From: SIG710 sp045648605
GTDB lineage: Bacteria > Bacillota > Clostridia > Oscillospirales > CAG-272
Assembly: GCA_045648605.1 (NCBI GenBank)
Contig: JAZROG010000044.1
Location: 1-8,873 of the forward strand
DNA length: 8,873 nucleotides
Direction: 5' to 3'
Shown here: positions 1 to 5,865 of the stretch, in pieces
Numbering within the stretch: the first letter of the stretch is position 1
How the letters are laid out: each line of letters starts with the position of its first letter
Program-made: the position numbers and the translations under genes
The notes under the pieces: model-generated
What the model saw: only the letters and a program-made list of their open reading frames with translations
What the model was told of the DNA's origin: nothing
Database searches by the model: none

Positions 1-54
1 AAAAGGTCGATCAAAACTTTAAATAGGGGATTTTATATTGTTGTTTAACTGTGG

Positions 55-88
55 TTCTACATGAAATAAAAGATAATTTTATGTAGAA
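55..88. repeat. 13-bp-stem inverted repeat (hairpin) of unknown role
   Basis: The arm TTCTACATGAAAT (55-67) pairs with ATTTTATGTAGAA (76-88) over 13 positions, with one G-T pair, around an 8-base loop. Neither strand has a good T-run directly after the stem, so it does not look like a standard intrinsic terminator. It could end a transcript entering from outside the window, or be an edge of a small repeat element. The structure is visible in the sequence; its function is unknown. Confidence 0.5.
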
Positions 89-111
89 AGAAAAAGCAAC
101 ACCCCCACATC

Positions 112-190
112 TGTCACCCTGAGCAAGTCGCCTTTGGTGAATTGTGAGTCGAACTCCGCAGGAGCGATGCGAAGCATCGGGGTATAATAA
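112..190. repeat. Possible degenerate interspersed repeat, with no gene in 1-222
   Basis: This non-coding stretch contains TGTCACCCTGAGCAAGTCGC (112-131), GAGTCGAACTCCGCAGGAGC (145-164) and a perfect small hairpin CGATGC-GAA-GCATCG (165-179). From general knowledge, many Clostridia and other bacteria carry dispersed elements of the TGTCATCCTGAGC...GTCGAA type, and this resembles a worn copy. Only one copy lies in the window, so its dispersed nature is inferred. No convincing reading frame with a ribosome binding site was found in positions 1-222. Confidence 0.35.
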
Positions 191-225
191 ACAGCGCGAT
201 AAATTCCTGTTTACAATATATATTG

Positions 226-274
226 AAAAAAGCTGCGTCAAACGCCAAATTAAAAGCGTTTGACGCAGCTTTTT
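226..274 (-). terminator. Rho-independent terminator of the GH26-SGNH-EEP operon
   Basis: A perfect 15-bp stem, AGCTGCGTCAAACGC (231-245) with GCGTTTGACGCAGCT (256-270), encloses a 10-base loop. On the minus strand it is followed by a T-run (A-run at 226-231 on the plus strand), starting about 10 bases after the last stop codon of the operon at 280-282. T bases at 271-274 also flank it on the plus strand, so it may act in both directions. Confidence 0.92.
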
Positions 275-279
275 GCTCA

Positions 280-1037
280 TTAAATTTCAATCTCTGCGCT
301 GACGATATAATGGTCGGTATAGTAAACGCCGTTCGGGTGTTCGTCCTCGATGAGATGTACATTTTCGTATTTTTCAAAATCCGTGAAGATATAGTCAATC
401 TTTGTGAAGTCATTTCGTTTTCCCCAATCATGGAAGCTGCCGCCGAGACCCTCTGAAATATCGGTGATCTTTCTTGATTTGCAGTCCTTTATCAGGGTGA
501 CTGCACCGTCATCAGGCAGGGCGTTAAAATCGCCCGTAAGGATGAATCTGTAAGGCTGTGCAAGGATTCTCCTGAGAGTCTGCATTGCGCCGAATTTTCT
601 TGCTTCCTTTCCCATGTGGTCAAGATGAACATTGAAGAAAGCAAATGGCTCGGAGCCGTCACGGGGAATAAGGGTTGCATACTGCAAAATTCTTGGGCAG
701 GGACTTTGGTCACCGCCATAGGTTGATTCGGGAACGGTAAGCTCGGTGGAGAGCCATTCGGTATTGAATGAAAAAAGATCGAATTTGTCGCGTCTGTATG
801 CAATGGTAACACCCTCGCCCACAAAGCCTTTAAGTCTGCCGCAGCCGAGAACGGTATATTCGGTAAAATTTTCCGAGAGCCATTTTCTCGCCATCGCTCT
901 TGTTTCCTGAAAGCCGATAAGATCCGGCTTCTCGCGCTCGATAAGCCCTTTTATTCTGTTTGTGCGATGGGGAAAATAGTTTATCTCGTCGCCTGATTAT
1001 CCATTCTGATATTGAATGAATAAACCTTGATCTTCAT
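280..1037 (-). pseudogene. Endonuclease/exonuclease/phosphatase (EEP) family protein, frameshifted
   Basis: The product belongs to the EEP fold of metal-dependent phosphoesterases; members cut nucleic acids, phospholipids or sugar phosphates, and the substrate here is unknown. The intact frame from 894 to 280 contains FNVHLDHMG, LTGDFNALPDD, KIDYIF and a C-terminal TDH, the family's catalytic blocks. Upstream DNA continues the protein in another frame with DLIGFQET (metal-ligand Glu), and the natural start is at 1037 (MKIKVYSFNIRMDN, with the conserved Asn). That start has the ribosome binding site GAGGT (1044-1048) and lies one base after the stop of the SGNH gene. Restoring one base at the CC of 992-993 (a likely GGG reduced to GG on the coding strand) gives an uninterrupted 252-residue protein. 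As written, translation stops after 18 residues. Starting at the Met at 894 would remove the first catalytic blocks. There is no signal peptide, so it is probably cytoplasmic. The lesion may be a real mutation or a sequencing error. Confidence 0.88.
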
Positions 1038-1038
1038 G

Positions 1039-2073
1039 CTATGACCTCATATTTAAATTTTTTTTGATTTCGTTTGCAAGTGCTTTCCCGTAGTATGCGA
1101 AGCCACCATCATTTGGATGGAGATAAAAATCTGAAAAATATTTTTCATTATGCGGCACAAGATCCTTGCCGTCGATTACTCTTACATTAGGAAGCTTTTC
1201 AGCCACCTTTATAAAGAAATTTTTTATATCGTCAAAGGGGCCGCAAGCGGTTGCTTCGTTACAATCCGCTCTCCAGATAGGAGTGATGGCGAAAATTTTT
1301 GCATTGGGATAATTTTTCGAAATCGCCTCATAAAATTCTGAGCAATTTTTCTCGAATGTGTCCTTTGTATGATGGCACCAATCGTTTGTTCCGTATGCAA
1401 CGGTAATTATATTGGGGGCAATATCCTCTTTGCATAGGGCAAGCTCGGGGCGGAATTTTTCCCCTCCGATGCCCTTGTTTCTCGAATCGGCACCAAGTGC
1501 ATCCGTAAGAATGGCGGAATAAGCACCTGAGGGTGAAAAAGCATCATAGCCGTGGGTTATGGAGTCTCCGAAAATGAGCATTTTTATTTCTTTTTTTATA
1601 GGCTCGAGAATTGCATCATCGTCAATTTCTGCGGAGATAATCGTTGCGTCTGCTGACCAAGGAAAATAGACGGTAACGGTTTTGTCGCCTTCTCCAAGAT
1701 CAAAATCCCCCTCGAAAATGCCAAGAGGAAGATCAACATCTCCCGGCATAAGACCGCCTTTTGAAAAAACGATTCCTTCATTTGGGATATTTGTGATCTG
1801 TCCGAGCTTTTCGGAATTTTTGAAAATATCTAATGCAAAAAAACTGCGCGAGCTTGCTTTTTTTACATTGGTTTGAATATAAAGGCGGCGACTGTTTGTC
1901 CTGAAGCAGAGCTTTACCCCGGCTGTGCAGGGGATTTTATCGGCAAAGGAGGTTGCTTTATAAAGATCCTCTTGTTCTTTGGTAAAACGGTGAAAACGGA
2001 TTTCGTTTTCCTCCTCGGTAACATAGGCAGCACCGAGGGTGACAGATCGGATGCTTTCAAGATCAAGCTTCAT
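1039..2073 (-). CDS. SGNH/GDSL-family hydrolase (carbohydrate-esterase-like)
   Basis: This 344-residue protein is predicted to be a serine esterase of the SGNH superfamily. The C-terminal half has all four blocks: FGDSITHG with nucleophile Ser171, GIGG (201-204), AYGTND with Asn230, and DFYLHPND with Asp315 and His319. Residues 1 to about 155 are rich in beta strands and resemble the N-terminal jelly-roll domain of carbohydrate-esterase-like SGNH proteins. Many such enzymes remove acetyl groups from plant or bacterial polysaccharides, so a deacetylase role is a reasonable inference but the substrate is unknown. No signal peptide is visible, which suggests a cytoplasmic enzyme acting on imported oligosaccharides. 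The start at 2073 has AAAGGA (2083-2088) nine bases upstream, overlapping the stop of the preceding lipoprotein gene. The TAG stop lies one base before the start of the EEP gene, so the two are probably translationally coupled. Confidence 0.9.
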   Translation of the reverse strand: MKLDLESIRSVTLGAAYVTEEENEIRFHRFTKEQEDLYKATSFADKIPCTAGVKLCFRTNSRRLYIQTNVKKASSRSFFALDIFKNSEKLGQITNIPNEGIVFSKGGLMPGDVDLPLGIFEGDFDLGEGDKTVTVYFPWSADATIISAEIDDDAILEPIKKEIKMLIFGDSITHGYDAFSPSGAYSAILTDALGADSRNKGIGGEKFRPELALCKEDIAPNIITVAYGTNDWCHHTKDTFEKNCSEFYEAISKNYPNAKIFAITPIWRADCNEATACGPFDDIKNFFIKVAEKLPNVRVIDGKDLVPHNEKYFSDFYLHPNDGGFAYYGKALANEIKKNLNMRS

Positions 2074-2087
2074 TTTTATTTTTCCTT

Positions 2088-4013
2088 TCAGTTGTCAAAA
2101 ATCATAGGGGCGGTTTCGTCAAGAGTCAGTATCATTTCATCCTCTGCAAGGAGCTGTCCGTCGCCGAGCCATGTGATAGAGCTTGTTCCGTTTTTAAGAA
2201 GCAGGTATGAGAATTTATATCCCTCGCTGCGGAGAGATGTAAGCATTGAAGCGATGTCAGCACCGCTGAAGCGTGTTTTTTGCTCCTCTCTGGTGCTTGC
2301 GAGAAGAGAGCTGCCTGCGGCAAGACCGAATTCCGTTATAGCACCGATCTTTCCGCTCTTTTCGGTAAGGCTGAGATAAGGCTTTGACGCGCCGCTAAGC
2401 TCTTTTTTGTCCTTTGTTACCCAGCTGCAGCCTACCATGTCCACATACTCGTCTCCGGGATAGGAATACATAACATCTTCTCCATCGGCGGTGGGACTGT
2501 ACGCCCAAATAAGATTGTCGAGTCCGAGAGCGGAAAAGTAGTTGTAAATATATATCCAAAGCTGCTTTTGGTGCTCTGCGGAGACTTTTTCATCCCCCTG
2601 TGAGATGCCATACCAGAAAGCTCCTGTGTTCATGTCATGGAGCGGACGCCAGATGACGGGAAGCCCGTTATCCGAGAGGACTTTAAGAAATGTTCCGTAA
2701 AGCTCAAGCTCGCTCCTGAATTTTGTATTAAGCTCTGTACCGTCTGTGAGAAGCTCCTGCCATTTTTCGGAATTTCCGAGAATACCGCGGCTCTTGTCGC
2801 CAAGAGTCCAGTTGCCTGTGGGGTTTTCAAAATGTGCGGTGGCAGTAATAATACCGCCTTTCGAAGCATATTCCACCAGCTCGCATACTGCGCGGCTCAG
2901 ATCAAGGGGATCAATTTCGGAAAGCTGAAGTCCGTAGCCCGCAAGGTCGATGCCGATGATGGCGGGGAGCTTTCCCGTTGCTTCATAAAAATTATTTATG
3001 GTATATGAGGGCATCGCCTGTGAGCCGTTTACTGTCTCACCGAGGATTATGCTGTCTCTGTCCTCATAGACCTGTGAGAGAAGCGCGAGAAGGGAATCCT
3101 TTGAATATATCTGCTTTTTGTCGTGCTCCTTTGTTTTGTCATCATGCCAGGTGATGTCGATGTCCTTTGTGTTCTTTGCAAGGGCAAGCTCCTCAAAATA
3201 AGGTCCTGTGAAATATTTTACAGCCTCATCAAATGAGACATAGCTTCCGTAAACATAAAGATTACCGTCATCTCCAAGCTTTGTGCCGTATTCTGCGGCA
3301 TTGAGTCCCGTGCGGTCGAAGATGATGTATTTTGTGAACTGCTTTATGTCCTCGGCAATCTCGACATACGCGCCCGCAATCGAGTCGGAGAGTGCTGTCT
3401 GTATTTTGGTAAGGTCAATATCGGGGTCTGTTGCATAGAGCTTGTATTCGGTTATGGGTGTACCGTCGATGCTGATGGAGGAAATGAGATAATCCTTTGT
3501 GTATTTGTAGCCCTCCTTGGGATATGAAAGAGTGGCTTGATAGATATCAACATAGTTTTCTATGAAATATTCAACAGCAGCAATGGTTGCTTCTCCGCTT
3601 CCGCCGACGATAACAAGCTTTGAGCCGATCTTTTTAATGGCGAAATCATTATATCCGAGACCGTCCATAAGCTCTGCGGATTCTTTTCGGTTGGTCTTGC
3701 CAATGAGTATTTCCTTTTCTCTCTCCTCCTGTCCCTCGCCTATCCAGTCGGTAAGAGCGAGGAGAGTTATTCCGAGATTTTTCATCACGGTCTCGCGGAA
3801 GGTAACAAGAGCCTTTTTCTCCTCGTCCGAGCAGAGATCTCCTCTGACTACCGTATATTCGGCGATATCCGAGAGGACTATACCTTTGTTTTCTTTCCCA
3901 TTGTCATCAAATTCGTATTTACCCTTGCCGTCAGATGGTGAGCAGGCGGAAAGGCAAAGCATTATGAGAGCCATAATAGCACATATAGTATATTTGAATC
4001 TGTTTTTCAGCAT
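2088..4013 (-). CDS. Lipoprotein with duplicated N-terminal domain and GH26-like domain
   Basis: This is a 641-residue exported lipoprotein. It has a basic N-terminus, a hydrophobic segment and lipobox LSAC, with Cys24 as the lipidated residue, followed by a polar linker. Residues about 45-155 contain EILIGKTNR and LVIVGGSG and resemble the accessory domain found before catalytic domains in GH67/hexosaminidase-like proteins. Residues about 185-275 look like a second diverged copy. Residues about 315-620 match glycoside hydrolase family 26: IIGIDLAGYG, AHFENPTGN, WRPLHDMN (455-462), WYG (466-468), LIWAYSP, YPGDEYVDMVG and ITEFG with nucleophile Glu561. GH26 enzymes are mainly beta-mannanases and some other endo-glycanases. 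The family acid/base Glu, expected at position 460, is Asp here, so catalysis may be weak, altered or lost and the protein may only bind glycan. The start is set by GGAGG (4020-4024) six bases upstream. It is first in the operon, 14 nt before the SGNH gene. Confidence 0.87.
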   Translation of the reverse strand: MLKNRFKYTICAIMALIMLCLSACSPSDGKGKYEFDDNGKENKGIVLSDIAEYTVVRGDLCSDEEKKALVTFRETVMKNLGITLLALTDWIGEGQEEREKEILIGKTNRKESAELMDGLGYNDFAIKKIGSKLVIVGGSGEATIAAVEYFIENYVDIYQATLSYPKEGYKYTKDYLISSISIDGTPITEYKLYATDPDIDLTKIQTALSDSIAGAYVEIAEDIKQFTKYIIFDRTGLNAAEYGTKLGDDGNLYVYGSYVSFDEAVKYFTGPYFEELALAKNTKDIDITWHDDKTKEHDKKQIYSKDSLLALLSQVYEDRDSIILGETVNGSQAMPSYTINNFYEATGKLPAIIGIDLAGYGLQLSEIDPLDLSRAVCELVEYASKGGIITATAHFENPTGNWTLGDKSRGILGNSEKWQELLTDGTELNTKFRSELELYGTFLKVLSDNGLPVIWRPLHDMNTGAFWYGISQGDEKVSAEHQKQLWIYIYNYFSALGLDNLIWAYSPTADGEDVMYSYPGDEYVDMVGCSWVTKDKKELSGASKPYLSLTEKSGKIGAITEFGLAAGSSLLASTREEQKTRFSGADIASMLTSLRSEGYKFSYLLLKNGTSSITWLGDGQLLAEDEMILTLDETAPMIFDN

Positions 4014-4043
4014 AAATAGCCTCCGTGAAATCTTATTCGATAT

Positions 4044-4072
4044 ATTTTACCACATAATAAAATCTTTTTCAA
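4044..4072 (-). promoter_or_regulatory. Sigma-A promoter of the GH26-SGNH-EEP operon
   Basis: On the minus strand TTGAAA (4067-4072) and TAAAAT (4044-4049) are separated by exactly 17 bases. Transcription should begin near 4037, giving a short leader that contains the GGAGG ribosome binding site of the lipoprotein gene. No operator or riboswitch is evident in this leader. Confidence 0.8.
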
Positions 4073-4101
4073 GGGATTTGGGAGCATTTTTGAGCTTTAG
4101 G

Positions 4102-4130
4102 TTGAAAAAATATCCGAAATATGATATAAT
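4102..4130 (+). promoter_or_regulatory. Sigma-A promoter of the cca-ruvX operon
   Basis: TTGAAA (4102-4107) and a perfect TATAAT (4125-4130) are spaced by 17 bases, with TG one base before the -10 (extended -10). The start codon of cca is 27 bases downstream. The -35 boxes of this promoter and the opposing one are 29 bases apart, so the two polymerases could compete or be co-regulated. Confidence 0.85.
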
Positions 4131-4157
4131 GAAGTGTAAAAGTGAGGAGGTGGGAAA

Positions 4158-5384
4158 ATGGTCTATCCGATAGAGGTCAAAAGAGTAATGGATATTCTCC
4201 GGCAAGAGGGCAGGGAGGCTTATCTTGTGGGCGGATGTTTGCGCAATATCCTTATGGGCAAAGATCCTCACGATTGGGACATGACCACATCCGCACTGCC
4301 ACATGAATGTGTCGAAATATTTTCAAAAGAAGGCTTTCATGTTATAGAAACGGGCATAAAGCACGGTACGGTGACGGTCATTATCGATAGCTTACCTATT
4401 GAGATAACAACATTCAGAATAGACGGAAATTATGCGGATTCCCGTCATCCCGAATCCGTCACATTTACACCCTCCCTTGAGGAAGACCTTGCAAGACGTG
4501 ATTTTACCGTCAATGCAATGGCGTATAACGAAAATAGCGGCCTTGTTGATCTGTTTTGGGGAAAGGGTGACCTTTCAGAGATGATTTTGCGCGCGGTGGG
4601 CGATCCTGAAAAACGATTCGGCGAGGATGCGCTCCGAATTTTACGAGCATTCAGATTCGCATCCGAGCACGGCTTTAAAATTGAAGAAGGGACGAGGGAT
4701 GCGATAATAGCAAAGCGCGCGGGGCTTGCGAGAATTTCAAGAGAACGCATATATTCCGAGCTTTGCAGAGCTCTTCTCGGAGACTTTGCCACAGAAGCAA
4801 TACAGGCGCTTTGTGACTGCGGGATAATGCCGTATATTTTTGAGGAATATGAGGAGGATTTCGCTCCGAAGCTTGATATTATCGGGAGACTTCCGAAAAA
4901 ACTTGAGATTCGTCTGGCTGCTCTTCTTGCGTTTTTTCCATGTGAAAAGGCAGAGCGGGCGCTTGTCTCTCTGAAAATGAGCAACAAAGAGCAAATCGGC
5001 ACAAAAAAACTGCTTGAAGCTGTCAGAAGCATAAAAAGCATGCCTTTTTCGGATTCGTTCTCCGCAAGAAAATTCATCAGCCGAATGGGGAATGGGGCAT
5101 CTGATGGAGCACTTCTTTCATTTTTGCTTGGATATGACAATGGAGATATGAAAAATCTTATCGAAAAAACCGAAAAGGAAATCTTTCCTCGGAGGATCGA
5201 CGAGCTTGCTATCGGCGGAAGTGAAATAATCGCACTTGGTGCCACGGGCAAAATGACGGGTGAGGTGCTTTCATACTTGCTTGAAAAGGCACTTGAGGAT
5301 CCTGAAATGAACCAAGCGAGCAAGCTTACAGCACTTGCGAAAAAATATATTTTGGAGAAGAAAAATGAGCATAGCAACGATTGA
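4158..5384 (+). CDS. cca: CCA tRNA nucleotidyltransferase
   Basis: This 408-residue protein is a class II (bacterial type) nucleotidyltransferase that adds or repairs the 3' CCA of tRNAs in the cytoplasm. Diagnostic blocks are YLVGGCLRN (22-30), the metal-binding DWD (Asp39, Asp41), ARRDFTVNAMAYN (112-124) with the RRDFTVNA core, DLFWGKGDL, and GEDALRILRAFRFA (155-168) followed by the helical neck and body. The C-terminus keeps the family's IGGSEIIALGATGKMTGEVL pattern (352-371). No HD phosphohydrolase motif is apparent. Poly(A) polymerases share the same head, but length and overall motif set fit CCA addition better. The start has AGGAGG (4145-4150) seven bases upstream and sits just below a strong promoter. 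It overlaps ruvX by 20 nt, indicating one operon. The tRNA-Ser in this window encodes its own CCA, so the enzyme would mainly repair such tRNAs. Confidence 0.95.
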   Translation: MVYPIEVKRVMDILRQEGREAYLVGGCLRNILMGKDPHDWDMTTSALPHECVEIFSKEGFHVIETGIKHGTVTVIIDSLPIEITTFRIDGNYADSRHPESVTFTPSLEEDLARRDFTVNAMAYNENSGLVDLFWGKGDLSEMILRAVGDPEKRFGEDALRILRAFRFASEHGFKIEEGTRDAIIAKRAGLARISRERIYSELCRALLGDFATEAIQALCDCGIMPYIFEEYEEDFAPKLDIIGRLPKKLEIRLAALLAFFPCEKAERALVSLKMSNKEQIGTKKLLEAVRSIKSMPFSDSFSARKFISRMGNGASDGALLSFLLGYDNGDMKNLIEKTEKEIFPRRIDELAIGGSEIIALGATGKMTGEVLSYLLEKALEDPEMNQASKLTALAKKYILEKKNEHSND

Positions 5385-5820
5385 AGAGATAAAGAACACA
5401 AAGGGAAGGGTAATGGGAGTTGATTTTGGCGAGGTGAGAACGGGAATTGCCATCTCGGATGCAAGCCGCTTCCTTGCCTCGGGGATAGGATATATAAAGG
5501 AAGGCGGACTTCATAAGACCGCCGAAAAGATTGCTGAGATGGTAAAGGAAGAGAATGTTACAGCCGTTGTTATCGGCTGTCCTGTGAATATGAACGGAAC
5601 GGAGGGGCCGAGAGCCGAAAGATGCCGTGACCTTGCAAGGGAGATAAATGCCTTGACAGCGCTTCCCGTTGCAATGATGGACGAGAGAATGACCACAATG
5701 GCGGCTTCACGCTTTCTTAACGAAACCAATACTCGCGGGGCAAAGAGAAAGACCGTTATCGATACCCTTTCGGCGCAGATAATTCTCCAGAATTTTATTG
5801 ACCGACTGAAAAATTTATAA
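5365..5820 (+). CDS. ruvX: RuvX/YqgF family RNase H-fold protein (putative pre-16S rRNA nuclease)
   Basis: This 151-residue protein belongs to the YqgF/RuvX family, called a putative Holliday-junction resolvase and, from work in E. coli, implicated in processing the 5' end of pre-16S rRNA. Visible family blocks are VMGVDFGEVRTGIAISD with catalytic Asp20, VVIGCPVNMNGTEGPRA (68-84), DERMTT (106-111) with Glu107, and VIDTLSAQIILQ with Asp133. Length is usual for the family. I chose the ATG at 5365 because GGAG (5354-5357) precedes it; a start at 5335 would add ten residues lying inside cca with no better site, and the family domain begins only at residue about 16. The first 20 bases overlap the end of cca, implying translational coupling. 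Confidence 0.92.
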   Translation: MSIATIEEIKNTKGRVMGVDFGEVRTGIAISDASRFLASGIGYIKEGGLHKTAEKIAEMVKEENVTAVVIGCPVNMNGTEGPRAERCRDLAREINALTALPVAMMDERMTTMAASRFLNETNTRGAKRKTVIDTLSAQIILQNFIDRLKNL

Positions 5821-5828
5821 CTATAAAC

Positions 5829-5860
5829 GAGCCGATGCAGAAAGTGCATCGGCTCATTTT
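5829..5860 (+). terminator. Terminator between ruvX and the convergent LRR gene
   Basis: The 11-bp stem GAGCCGATGCA (5829-5839) pairs perfectly with TGCATCGGCTC (5845-5855) around a 5-base loop and is followed by A then TTTT. It lies 8 bases after the ruvX stop. The convergent gene ends at 5866, so the same hairpin is the only candidate terminator for it on the minus strand, although the T-run there is poor. Confidence 0.88.
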
Positions 5861-5865
5861 AATAA

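Noticed and set aside
985..1000. Programmed -1 frameshift in the EEP gene
   Set aside because: No slippery heptamer or downstream stimulatory hairpin is visible; a simple loss of one G explains the sequence.
3562..4173. 203-codon plus-strand open frame opposite the lipoprotein gene
   Set aside because: It is the reverse shadow of the GH26-like gene and runs through both promoters; the product is Ser/Arg/Pro-rich with no motif.
5335..5364. Upstream alternative start for ruvX
   Set aside because: It adds ten non-conserved residues inside cca and lacks a better ribosome binding site than the ATG at 5365.
4445..5464. Long open frame on the minus strand opposite cca
   Set aside because: It lies antisense to a well-supported cca gene, has a Ser/Phe/Arg-rich low-quality composition, no ribosome binding site and no family motif.
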